From Ruminococcus_G sp050944415 (GTDB lineage Bacteria > Bacillota > Clostridia > Lachnospirales > Lachnospiraceae), in assembly GCA_050944415.1 (NCBI GenBank), contig JBMNRA010000020.1:1-40812 (forward strand): a stretch of 40,812 bases of DNA. Direction: 5' to 3'. The notes below the pieces were generated by a model, which worked only from the letters and a program-made list of their open reading frames with translations, ran no database searches and was not told where the DNA came from. This document shows positions 24,202 to 32,024 of this stretch, in pieces (the first letter of the stretch is position 1; the number at the start of each line of letters is the position of its first letter). A program made the translations under genes and the position numbers.

Positions 24202-24240
24202 GGTTGACAACCACCAAGTGCGCTTTGAATCTTGTCAACC
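24202..24240. repeat. inverted repeat upstream of the XRE regulator
   Basis: GGTTGACAA (24202-24210) and TTGTCAACC (24232-24240) are perfect 9-bp inverted copies, 21 bp apart. On the minus strand TGCTATACT, an extended -10, lies just downstream (24192-24184 region), so the repeat overlaps the probable promoter of the regulator. An operator role is inferred. Confidence 0.5.
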
Positions 24241-24278
24241 GGCGGTTGCATGATTACAGTTTCCGCGTTTTCCCATGA

Positions 24279-25112
24279 TCAGATCGCTGCACATTCTCTC
24301 AGTGCGGATATCTCTCTGGCATATCCCGCCAGGTCATTAGGCGTCTCCAGGTAAAAGGGCAGGCGGCACAGTGCCGGATGAGTAACAATCCGCCGGAAAG
24401 TCTCCATGCCCATACTGCCTTCACCGATTTTCTCATGCCGATCCTTATGACTTTCAAAGGGATTTTTGCTGTCATTGATGTGAACAGCCTTCAGCTTCTC
24501 AAGACCTATGATCCGGTCAAACTCTTCCAGCACATCATCCAGCCGGTTTACAATGTCATAGCCCGCGTCATATACATGGCAGGTATCCAGGCAAACACCC
24601 ATCTTTTCCACACAGGCAGCCCGGTCCAAAATAGCTCTGATCTCTTCAAAACGGCTTCCAACCTCCGTTCCCTTTCCCGCCATTGTCTCCAAAAGTACCG
24701 TTGTCTTCTGTTCGGGCCACATGATTTCATTCAGCAGTTCTGCGATAAGCTCAATACCTTTTTCCACTCCCTGACCGGTATGGCTTCCGGGATGGAAATT
24801 ATACAGGTTTCCCGGCAGGTATTCCATCCGCAGAAGGTCGTCCTTCAGCGTCAGCCGGGCAAACTCTCTGGTTTTTTCCTCTTTGGAACATGGGTTCAAT
24901 GTATACGGCGCATGTGCCAGAATCACGGGAATCGAAACTTCCCGGGCAAATTCCAGAAATGCATTCACGTCATTTTCATCCAGTTTTTTCGCCTTGCTTC
25001 CTCTGGGATTTCTGGTAAAAAACTGAAAGGTATTGGCTCCTATCCGTATCGCTTCTTTCCCCATATGCAGAAATCCCTTTGAAGAAGACAAATGACTTCC
25101 TATTATTAACAT
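24279..25112 (-). CDS. nfo: endonuclease IV (Nfo), AP endonuclease
   Basis: Nfo cuts DNA at abasic sites in base-excision repair, using three zinc ions. The 277-residue sequence has GSHLSSSKG at the N-terminus, NFHPGSHTG, LLETMAGKGTEVGSRFEE, GVCLDTCHVYDAGYDI, and VHINDSKNPFESHKDRHEKIGEG in separate blocks, all metal-ligand motifs. Length is normal. Its ATG overlaps the stop of the AAA ATPase gene by 7 bp, making it the third gene of a coupled repair operon with an SbcD-like nuclease and a mini SbcC-like ATPase. No clear terminator follows before the XRE gene. Confidence 0.97.
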   Translation of the reverse strand: MLIIGSHLSSSKGFLHMGKEAIRIGANTFQFFTRNPRGSKAKKLDENDVNAFLEFAREVSIPVILAHAPYTLNPCSKEEKTREFARLTLKDDLLRMEYLPGNLYNFHPGSHTGQGVEKGIELIAELLNEIMWPEQKTTVLLETMAGKGTEVGSRFEEIRAILDRAACVEKMGVCLDTCHVYDAGYDIVNRLDDVLEEFDRIIGLEKLKAVHINDSKNPFESHKDRHEKIGEGSMGMETFRRIVTHPALCRLPFYLETPNDLAGYAREISALRECAAI

Positions 25113-26542
25113 TCCTTTTCCTCCAGATTAATTTTATGAAAGGGCAGCTTCATTTCTCCAAGCAGTCTTTCTTCTCTCTTGTGACAGGTGAAAATCAGAA
25201 TCTGATGGCCGCATCCGGACAGCCAGCGCAGAGTTTGCCCCAGCCTTTTTTCATCATACATTGCGAAAACATCATCCAACAGAAAAGGCAGAGCTTCCTC
25301 TCTGCAGAGAATTTCCCCTGCAGCCATTCGGAAAGCGAAATAAAGCTGTTCAACCGTCCCGCGGCTCAGCTGCTCCGGTTCCACATAAGCCTCTCCGGCG
25401 TCAATACCGATGGTCAGATCCTCTGAAAGATGAATCCCTGTGTATTTTCCATCCGTAATGCTGGAAAATATGCCGGCCATCTTTTTCTGAAGAGTTTCTC
25501 CCAGAAAACCGCTTTTTCTTTCCGCCAGTTCCCGGATGGATTCTTCTGCCATATCAATGGCCCGGATTTCCTCTTCCAGGGGATGACGGCTACTGATATC
25601 AATTTCTTCAATCTCGTTCTGCAGGTTATCCAGTTCCAGTTGTTTTTCCTCTATAGACCGTATCTGCCGCTCTCTTTCCCATTGACGTCTTTCCCGCCTC
25701 TTTTTCCGTTTTATTCCTTCACAAAACATTCCTCCTGCAGCCGCAGCAGTACAGAGCAAAATGGCAGCAACAGAAAAAGGCAGAATACCGGACAGCCCGA
25801 TGAGCAGCGCTGCACAGACAGATGTAATAATGACAGCCAGAAGTCTCCAGCCTGTTTTCTTTTTTTCCCTGCTGTCTTCAGGAATCTCCCTGTCCTTTTC
25901 CATCTGTATTTCCTGTCTTATATACTCCTTTCGATCATTAAGCTTCATAATTTTCTTCTGTTTACTCTGATATTCTTCCCTGATCTGCTTCTCCAACCCT
26001 TTTTTTGTCAGACGCAGCCGGCAAAGCGCCTCTTCCACATCGGTTCCACCTGCCTGACTTTCGCCATAAACCGCCATATAGCTGCGGAGCGCACGCAAAA
26101 GGCTTTCATTCGTTTTCGCCTTTAGCTGTCCAATGGAAACGGTATTGTCAAAAACCGCTTCGCTGATATTTCCCAGAAGCATCTTCAAATCACCCTGCTC
26201 AATACTGAGTCTCTCTCCGTCTGTCTCACAAACCAGTTCGGCCTTCGGATGCTCCCTGGAAAAATCTCTGTTAATGCGGAAAATTTTTCCGCCGCTTTCA
26301 AAGCGCAGAGTTCCCGCATAATACCCGTTGTTTTCCCACGGCTGATACCGGCTGTACTGATCTCTTGCCGCCGCTCTTCCGCGCTGTCTTGGCATTCCGT
26401 AAAGCATTCCCCGAATAAATGCATGCAGTGTGGTTTTTCCGCTTTCATTTGCTCCCGTGATCAGATTGATTCCCTCTTCAAGGGAAATATTTACATCATG
26501 CAGCCTGCCGTAATTTTTTACATGCAGTTCTTTTATATTCAT
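25106..26542 (-). CDS. mini SbcC/YhaN-like AAA ATPase with central membrane hairpin
   Basis: A 478-residue SMC/Rad50-type ATPase, about half the length of SbcC or YhaN. Walker A GANESGKT (30-37), Q-loop IGQL (137-140), ABC signature QLSRGTVEQ (391-399), Walker B LPFLLDDVF (418-426). Two coiled-coil arms (about 175-228 and 280-345) flank two hydrophobic helices (232-251, 253-273), where SbcC has its zinc hook, so the tip is probably in the membrane. It overlaps the phosphoesterase gene by 4 bp and nfo by 7 bp, so it should partner the SbcD-like protein in DNA end processing. The partner and location are inferred. Confidence 0.83.
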   Translation of the reverse strand: MNIKELHVKNYGRLHDVNISLEEGINLITGANESGKTTLHAFIRGMLYGMPRQRGRAAARDQYSRYQPWENNGYYAGTLRFESGGKIFRINRDFSREHPKAELVCETDGERLSIEQGDLKMLLGNISEAVFDNTVSIGQLKAKTNESLLRALRSYMAVYGESQAGGTDVEEALCRLRLTKKGLEKQIREEYQSKQKKIMKLNDRKEYIRQEIQMEKDREIPEDSREKKKTGWRLLAVIITSVCAALLIGLSGILPFSVAAILLCTAAAAGGMFCEGIKRKKRRERRQWERERQIRSIEEKQLELDNLQNEIEEIDISSRHPLEEEIRAIDMAEESIRELAERKSGFLGETLQKKMAGIFSSITDGKYTGIHLSEDLTIGIDAGEAYVEPEQLSRGTVEQLYFAFRMAAGEILCREEALPFLLDDVFAMYDEKRLGQTLRWLSGCGHQILIFTCHKREERLLGEMKLPFHKINLEEKEC

Positions 26543-27591
26543 ATCTTTTTCTCCGCCTCCAGAAGCGCTTCAAGCCCATAATTCAGCGCTTTTTTTTCCA
26601 GGACGCCGCCATTTTTAAATCTGCGGATAAAAGCTCCGATCAAACTCTCTCCATACTGTTCTTCCAGAAGCTTCAGATCGTAATCCGGACTGGTATTATC
26701 TTGTACGTCCACAATATTGCCCAGTTTTCTAATTCGTCTCAAGTCAAAAATCGTCTGAGCGTCCCTGATTCCCTGAAGTTCTATCCGAAAAATATTCTGC
26801 GAACCGGCTCTCTGTATCCGGGCCATAATCTCTTCTTCCAGAAAGAACTGAGCCGTTTCTGCTGTCACTGTAATTTTCAATGTAAGATAAGAGCGCAGGG
26901 ACCAGGGTACGAATTCCGTAACAACTCTGCCGTTTTTTACCTTGCCTTTTATAAAACCGTGGGGACCGGTCTCGCTGCGGTCCAGAGGCTCCAGCGCACC
27001 GGCATACCGGATCAGATTCCCGGCCACCTCCTCCGGCCGGTGGATATGCCCCAGCGCGATATAATCATACCCGCTGGCTGCCAGCTTTTCTCTCCGAAAG
27101 GGTATGTGCTTTTCATCTCCTCCGTGTGCCAGCAGAATATGGATACCTTTTTCCGTACCCGGAACCATCGAATCGTATCTTGCTTCTCTGATTTCTCTGC
27201 TGTGATAACTGAAACCGTATACCCATGCGTCCGCCTGGGGAATATACACTTTTTCCGCCTGCTCTCCCCACAGCCCGGTCACATTTTTCCCCCAGGGATA
27301 ACGGGTATACCAGGAATCGGCTTTAATATAATCATGGTTTCCGGCAATCAGGACCACCTGAGTTTTCGGTATGGTAGAAAACAGATAATTGATTTCTTTT
27401 AATTCACGACGCAAAGGCTGACGGTGAAACAGATCACCGGCAATCAGAAAAAGCTGAGGCTGCTCCCGGCGCGCCAGCTCGATCAGCCTGCGAAAACTGT
27501 CCCAAATCTCATCCGTCCTTTCTTCATTCCAGGGAAAACCGGTATCCGGCGATGCTCCCAGATGAATATCTGCAGTATGTATAAAATCCAT
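26539..27591 (-). CDS. SbcD/YhaO-like DNA repair metallophosphoesterase
   Basis: A 350-residue calcineurin-like phosphoesterase, the nuclease half of SbcCD/Mre11-type complexes. All metal motifs are present: D8 and H10 (TADIHLGA), D53 (AGDLFHRQP), N85-H86 (AGNHDYIK), an AHGGDE block (about 164) and GHIHRPEE (about 188-195). The rest likely forms the capping domain. I use the ATG at 27591, which has GGAG about 5 bases upstream, rather than a TTG at 27609. It precedes the AAA ATPase by a 4-bp overlap, consistent with a two-subunit nuclease. Confidence 0.88.
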   Translation of the reverse strand: MDFIHTADIHLGASPDTGFPWNEERTDEIWDSFRRLIELARREQPQLFLIAGDLFHRQPLRRELKEINYLFSTIPKTQVVLIAGNHDYIKADSWYTRYPWGKNVTGLWGEQAEKVYIPQADAWVYGFSYHSREIREARYDSMVPGTEKGIHILLAHGGDEKHIPFRREKLAASGYDYIALGHIHRPEEVAGNLIRYAGALEPLDRSETGPHGFIKGKVKNGRVVTEFVPWSLRSYLTLKITVTAETAQFFLEEEIMARIQRAGSQNIFRIELQGIRDAQTIFDLRRIRKLGNIVDVQDNTSPDYDLKLLEEQYGESLIGAFIRRFKNGGVLEKKALNYGLEALLEAEKKI

Positions 27592-27681
27592 AACGCTCCG
27601 CCTTTCCAAACGTTTGTTCTGCTTTATGATACCATGTCTTTTTTCGTTTGTCCACTGTGCTGCAAAGCCTTCAGACCCGTT

Positions 27682-29220
27682 TCAAATCTCATTCCCCGAC
27701 CGTTCTTCTTTCATCAGTTGAAAGGCAAGAAGAATATGACTGGTTTCTTCCGCGTCAGCCGGATGAAAGGAGGCTATTTTCTGAATCTTATTCATTCGGT
27801 AGAAAAACGTTGTCCTGTGAATAAACAGTTTTTCTGCCGCCTGTTGTCCGTTAAACTCACAGGTATAATAGTAATACAAGGTCAGAACCAGCTCGCTGCC
27901 CGGATGCTTTCTGTCATATTCCATCAGTGTATGAAGATTTTTAGGACAAAGCTCCCTCGCCGGATACTGCCGCAGACATTGCCTTTTTATATAAGCAAAA
28001 TTGTAATCCGCAAAATCATACCGCCAGATGCTGGAATCAATTTCATTTCCAAGAGAAAGGGCGTCTTCCGCCTGACATCGGTAACGGTAAATTTCCAGAA
28101 AATCAGTAAAAATATTACTGAATCCGGCTTTAAAAAGATTTTCTCTCAAAAAGCTGACCAGACTCTGATGGAAATCTTCCTTCGGCATAAAATCCAGATT
28201 TTGAAGGCAGTATATTCTCCCTTCCAGCGGCATGGAAAAAACACGGGGAAAAACTCTCTGCAGATGTACCACATAAAACTCAAGGGTCTGATCCGAATGG
28301 AAATATCCATTGGGCGCCAGGCAAAAAATCTGATATTGATTTTTTCTTTTCCATCCATAAATCTGCAGCAGCTCTTCCGTTTCCCGAAGATTCACGGACT
28401 CTCTTTTCAGCAGATGTTCCCAAATTTTTTCCAAAGGTGTTGCTGCATTCCTTCTGTTCTGACGCAGATAATGATACTGACAACAGATTTCCACCAGGGA
28501 ACAGAAATATTCCATCAGTCTCATAAGTCCTTCCGTTTCTCCGCCAGCCTGCCAGATAAATACCAGCCGCCCAAGATAAAATTCCTCCTGAAAAAAATTG
28601 CAATAATAAACTTCTCCGCCAGGGACACGCGAAGGGAAACGGGAATACCGGCAGATCCCCTTTGTCTGGAAGGTCTTATCAAACTCGGGATCCTCTTTGT
28701 ACAGATCCTGCAGAGCTGTATCCGCCATGGCTCTGCATTTCCGCCCTTCGCTCAGAAATTGCATATCATATTCTTCCATTTCAAAATGTTCCATCTGAAA
28801 CTCCGCATGAACGGTATAATCCCGGTCATAAAAAACATACGCAGCCATAGGAAGAAAAGAGACTCCATGGAGCAGCAGTGCCTGCAGATCATGTTCCCTT
28901 TCCGCAAGTATCACGCATTTTTCGCGCCACTGCAGAAAAGCTTGAAAAATTTCCAGGATACAGCTGACAACTCTCATTTTTTCTTCCGGCCTGCAGACTG
29001 TGCACCAGCTTTCTTTTATATCCTCCCCTATGTACAGAAACATTCCAGAACTTTCCGCTGTTTTTTGCCCCAGTACCAGATACAAAGTGTCTTCACTGCA
29101 ATTCTCTCCCGTATAAAGCAGAATCTGTCTGATTTTCCCATCGGCATATTGAGAATCCGGCGGATGAATGTGCAGTCTGTCTTTTAAAAGCTCATATAAA
29201 ATTCGGCAGTTCAGCTCCAA
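27682..29220 (-). CDS. PucR-family transcriptional regulator
   Basis: A 512-residue regulator. The C-terminal 60 residues hold the PucR helix-turn-helix (HPGSELVLTLYYYYTCEF then NGQQAAEKLFIHRTTFFYRM and NKIQKI). The N-terminal 350 residues have no motif I know; they resemble other large PucR/CdaR-type proteins of Lachnospiraceae. The start is TTG at 29220, preceded by GGGAGG at 8 bases. The gene diverges from a UroD/MtaA-like methyltransferase, and a palindrome (29238-29258) covers its own -10 region, so auto-repression and control of the methyltransferase gene are likely. The signal is unknown. Confidence 0.82.
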   Translation of the reverse strand: MELNCRILYELLKDRLHIHPPDSQYADGKIRQILLYTGENCSEDTLYLVLGQKTAESSGMFLYIGEDIKESWCTVCRPEEKMRVVSCILEIFQAFLQWREKCVILAEREHDLQALLLHGVSFLPMAAYVFYDRDYTVHAEFQMEHFEMEEYDMQFLSEGRKCRAMADTALQDLYKEDPEFDKTFQTKGICRYSRFPSRVPGGEVYYCNFFQEEFYLGRLVFIWQAGGETEGLMRLMEYFCSLVEICCQYHYLRQNRRNAATPLEKIWEHLLKRESVNLRETEELLQIYGWKRKNQYQIFCLAPNGYFHSDQTLEFYVVHLQRVFPRVFSMPLEGRIYCLQNLDFMPKEDFHQSLVSFLRENLFKAGFSNIFTDFLEIYRYRCQAEDALSLGNEIDSSIWRYDFADYNFAYIKRQCLRQYPARELCPKNLHTLMEYDRKHPGSELVLTLYYYYTCEFNGQQAAEKLFIHRTTFFYRMNKIQKIASFHPADAEETSHILLAFQLMKEERSGNEI

Positions 29221-29237
29221 AATATTTCCCTCCCTTT

Positions 29238-29258
29238 CTTGCTACATACTGTAGCAAG
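29238..29258. promoter_or_regulatory. palindromic operator candidate between pucR and uroD-like genes
   Basis: CTTGCTACA (29238-29246) and TGTAGCAAG (29250-29258) are perfect 9-bp inverted arms around TAC. The site covers the inferred -10 of the pucR promoter and is 30 bp upstream of the uroD-like -35. This is the typical size and position of a regulator binding site. Confidence 0.6.
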
Positions 29259-29276
29259 GTTCAATCAAATTGTCAA
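29248..29276 (-). promoter_or_regulatory. promoter of the PucR-family gene
   Basis: TTGACA (29276-29271), a 17-base spacer and TACAGT (29253-29248) on the minus strand. The -10 lies inside the palindrome. Confidence 0.55.
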
Positions 29277-29287
29277 CAAATCTCGCA

Positions 29288-29317
29288 TTTACAGGGAATA
29301 TTCTTTCCTCCTATAAT
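29288..29317 (+). promoter_or_regulatory. promoter of the UroD/MtaA-like gene
   Basis: TTTACA (29288-29293) and TATAAT (29312-29317), 18 bases apart, about 36 bp before the start codon. The -35 is imperfect. Confidence 0.6.
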
Positions 29318-29353
29318 ATAAATATCAAAAATAACCGTAGGAGGTTTATAAAA

Positions 29354-30475
29354 ATGAAACATGCTTATCCCGTTTTTGATCCGAAAGAATTTGAGGTTGC
29401 AGCTTTTCATCCTTCTTCCAAAGCTGTATCCATGGATCCCGGCCAGGATCCTGCTTTAATTCCTCCGGAACCGCTTTTTAACCATCCCATTACTCCTCGT
29501 GAAAATCTGAAACGTAAGCTTTCCGGAGAAAATCCCTGCTGGCTTCCTTATACAGGATGGTGTTTCTGCGATGTCAACAATTTTCGTCCCAGATTTATTC
29601 CTGATAATTACGCCACACATCTGATTTTTGACGGTGAGGAACCCATTGCTTATGATTCCCTTACCCAGAGGGGCTGGTTTAATCTGGACTGGGTTTACGT
29701 CCCTGCTGTCGGCGGCGCTACCGTAAAACCGGGGAATCCTCTGATCACCGATATGAACGACTGGGAAAAGCTGATCGAATGGCCCGATCTGGATGCTCTG
29801 GACTGGAAAGAAATGGGCGAGAAGAACAAAGAATACCTGAATACACCGCAGTTCAATGAGTTGGGTATCCTGGACGGATTCTGGGAACGCCTGATGTCGC
29901 TTATGGACGTCAGCGGCGCTGCCATGGCATTGATCGATGAAGATCAGCAGGATGCAGTAAAAGCATTTTTCGATAAATACGCAGATTTTCTTATCGATTA
30001 TATCCGCCGCACCAAAGCTGTCTGTAATCTTGACGGAGTATTAATTCACGATGACTGGGGTACGCAGAACGGTCCCTTCTTCTCTCTGGAAACCGCCCGG
30101 GAAATGCTGGTACCTTATATAAAACGTGTAGTGGATTATATCCATTCGGAAGGTATGTACTATGAACAGCACAGCTGCGGCAATTGCACAAAACTGGTCT
30201 CTGCTTTTATCGAAACCGGAATTGATTTCTGGAATCCGCAGCCCATGAACGATACTGCCGCCATACTTGAACTGTGCAGAGGCACACACCTGCATATCTC
30301 CATCGACAGCGATCCGATACCTGAGAATGCTTCGGCAGATGAAATTCGGCAGATTGCCAGAAATTTTGTCGATACTTATAAAAACGAAAATGTATTGTTC
30401 ACTTCTCTGACTCCAAATGAAATATTCCTGCAGGAGTTATATCAGTACAGCCGCCAGGCATACGCTGAAGCATAA
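29354..30475 (+). CDS. UroD/MtaA-family methyltransferase-like protein
   Basis: A 373-residue member of the uroporphyrinogen decarboxylase superfamily, in the branch that includes MtaA/CmuA-type zinc methyltransferases moving methyl groups between corrinoid proteins and coenzymes. The HSCGNC motif (273-278), H and C being zinc ligands in MtaA, and HDDWGTQNGPFFS (232-244) support this. Heme synthesis is not suggested by the neighbours. The ATG at 29354 has AGGAGG 9 bases upstream; the frame extends upstream through the promoter. It diverges from a PucR regulator, as for other methylotrophic or demethylation genes in Clostridia, but no corrinoid protein or MtaB is nearby. Substrate unknown. Confidence 0.8.
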   Translation: MKHAYPVFDPKEFEVAAFHPSSKAVSMDPGQDPALIPPEPLFNHPITPRENLKRKLSGENPCWLPYTGWCFCDVNNFRPRFIPDNYATHLIFDGEEPIAYDSLTQRGWFNLDWVYVPAVGGATVKPGNPLITDMNDWEKLIEWPDLDALDWKEMGEKNKEYLNTPQFNELGILDGFWERLMSLMDVSGAAMALIDEDQQDAVKAFFDKYADFLIDYIRRTKAVCNLDGVLIHDDWGTQNGPFFSLETAREMLVPYIKRVVDYIHSEGMYYEQHSCGNCTKLVSAFIETGIDFWNPQPMNDTAAILELCRGTHLHISIDSDPIPENASADEIRQIARNFVDTYKNENVLFTSLTPNEIFLQELYQYSRQAYAEA

Positions 30476-30477
30476 AG

Positions 30478-30524
30478 AAGAAGGCGTTCTTCAAGCCGGA
30501 TCTCGACTTGAAGAACGCCTTCTT
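30478..30524. terminator. bidirectional terminator between uroD-like and asnS genes
   Basis: An 18-bp stem (AAGAAGGCGTTCTTCAAG 30478-30495 with its complement 30507-30524), an 11-base loop, and TTTTT-like runs on the plus strand. It serves the convergent asnS gene as well. Confidence 0.88.
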
Positions 30525-30535
30525 TTTCAGTTTTC

Positions 30536-31927
30536 TTACAATTCACAGTTATTTACAGTACGCGGGAAGGGGATTACATCGCGGATATTTCCCATGCCGG
30601 TCAGATACATGACACAGCGTTCAAATCCCAGCCCGAACCCTGCATGACGGGTAGATCCATATTTTCTCAGATCCAGATAGAATTTATAATCTTCCTCTTT
30701 CAACCCAAGCTCCTGCATCCGCGTCCGCAGCTTATCGTAATCATCCTCTCTCTGGCTTCCTCCGATAATCTCTCCGATTCCCGGAACCAGACAGTCCATG
30801 GCAGCCACCGTCTTCCCATCCGGATTCTGTTTCATATAAAAGGCTTTGATTTCCTTGGGATAATCCGTTACAAATACCGGACGTTTAAAAACTTCCTCCG
30901 TCAGATATCTTTCATGCTCTGTCTGAAGATCCACGCCCCAGGAAACTTTATATTCAAAATTATCATTGTTCTTTTCCAGAATCTCCACTGCCTCCGTGTA
31001 GGTCACATGACCGAACTCAGAATTCAGCACATGATTCAGACGATCCAGCAGCCCCTTATCAATAAAGGAGTTGAAGAAATTCATTTCCTCCGGCGCCTCT
31101 TCCAGCACATAACGGATCACATATTTCAGCATACTTTCTGCCAGTTCCATATTATCCTGCAGATCCGCAAAAGCTATTTCCGGCTCAATCATCCAGAATT
31201 CCGCCGCATGACGGGTGGTATTGGAATTTTCCGCCCGGAATGTGGGACCGAAAGTATAAATATTACGAAAAGCCTGGGCATAAGTTTCACCGTTCAACTG
31301 TCCGCTAACTGTCAGATTTGTTTCTTTTCCGAAAAAGTCTTTGGAATAATCCACTGTCCCATCTTCTGTTTTCGGAAGATTTTCCATATCCAGCGTGGTA
31401 ACACGAAACATCTCTCCGGCTCCCTCACAGTCACTTCCCGTAATCAGCGGCGTATGAACATAGACAAAGCCTCTCTCCTGGAAAAATTTGTGAATAGCGT
31501 ACGCCAGAAGGGAACGCACCCTGAACACAGCCTGAAAAGTATTGGTCCTCGGTCTTAAATGCGTAATGGTGCGCAGATATTCCAGACTGTGACGCTTTTT
31601 CTGCAGAGGATAATCCGGTGCGGAAGCTCCCTCCACAGTTACCTCAGCTGCCTGAATTTCAAAGGGCTGTTTCGCCTGTGGAGTAGCAACCAGAGTACCC
31701 TTTACGATGATGGCGGCTCCTACATTTAATCTGGAGACCTCAGCAAAATTATTCATGCCGTCATTATAAACAATCTGAAGAGTTTCGAAAAAGCTTCCGT
31801 CATGAAGAACAATAAAGCCAAAGGTTTTGGAATCACGCACACTGCGGACCCAGCCTCCCACGGTGATTTCCTTATCCAGGAAATCTTCCCGGTTCTTATA
31901 AATTTCGCGTATTGTTGTCAGTTTCAT
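30536..31927 (-). CDS. asnS: asparaginyl-tRNA synthetase
   Basis: AsnS charges tRNA-Asn with asparagine. The 463-residue class II enzyme begins with an OB-fold anticodon-binding domain (about 15-110, VGGWVRSVRDSKTFGFIVL) and has class II motif 2 (FGPTFRAENSNTTRHAAEF) and motif 3 (GFGLGFERCVMYLTGMGNIRD, shown in part), the Asn-type ending FPRTVNNCEL. Length is normal. AAGGAG precedes the ATG. I looked for a T-box leader in the roughly 100 bp upstream and saw none. It is probably its own unit, ending at the bidirectional terminator. Confidence 0.97.
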   Translation of the reverse strand: MKLTTIREIYKNREDFLDKEITVGGWVRSVRDSKTFGFIVLHDGSFFETLQIVYNDGMNNFAEVSRLNVGAAIIVKGTLVATPQAKQPFEIQAAEVTVEGASAPDYPLQKKRHSLEYLRTITHLRPRTNTFQAVFRVRSLLAYAIHKFFQERGFVYVHTPLITGSDCEGAGEMFRVTTLDMENLPKTEDGTVDYSKDFFGKETNLTVSGQLNGETYAQAFRNIYTFGPTFRAENSNTTRHAAEFWMIEPEIAFADLQDNMELAESMLKYVIRYVLEEAPEEMNFFNSFIDKGLLDRLNHVLNSEFGHVTYTEAVEILEKNNDNFEYKVSWGVDLQTEHERYLTEEVFKRPVFVTDYPKEIKAFYMKQNPDGKTVAAMDCLVPGIGEIIGGSQREDDYDKLRTRMQELGLKEEDYKFYLDLRKYGSTRHAGFGLGFERCVMYLTGMGNIRDVIPFPRTVNNCEL

Positions 31928-32024
31928 ATAATTTTCTCCTTGTTTCCATAGTTTCTCTCATAATGCTTAATTCTAACACGCTTTTTACCCGGATTCAAGA
32001 GAGGCATGACAGTATATTATCGTT

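Noticed and set aside
27592..27609. TTG start for the SbcD-like gene
   Set aside because: The ATG at 27591 has a better ribosome binding site and places the first metal motif at the usual distance from the N-terminus.
27424..29187. 587-residue open frame on the plus strand
   Set aside because: It lies opposite the PucR-family gene, has no ribosome binding site or known motif, and is basic and low in complexity, as expected for an antisense shadow.
30644..31558. 304-residue open frame on the plus strand
   Set aside because: It is antisense to asnS, which has full motif support.
31928..32024. T-box riboswitch upstream of asnS
   Set aside because: Only about 100 bp are available, and no T-box sequence, specifier stem or terminator was seen.
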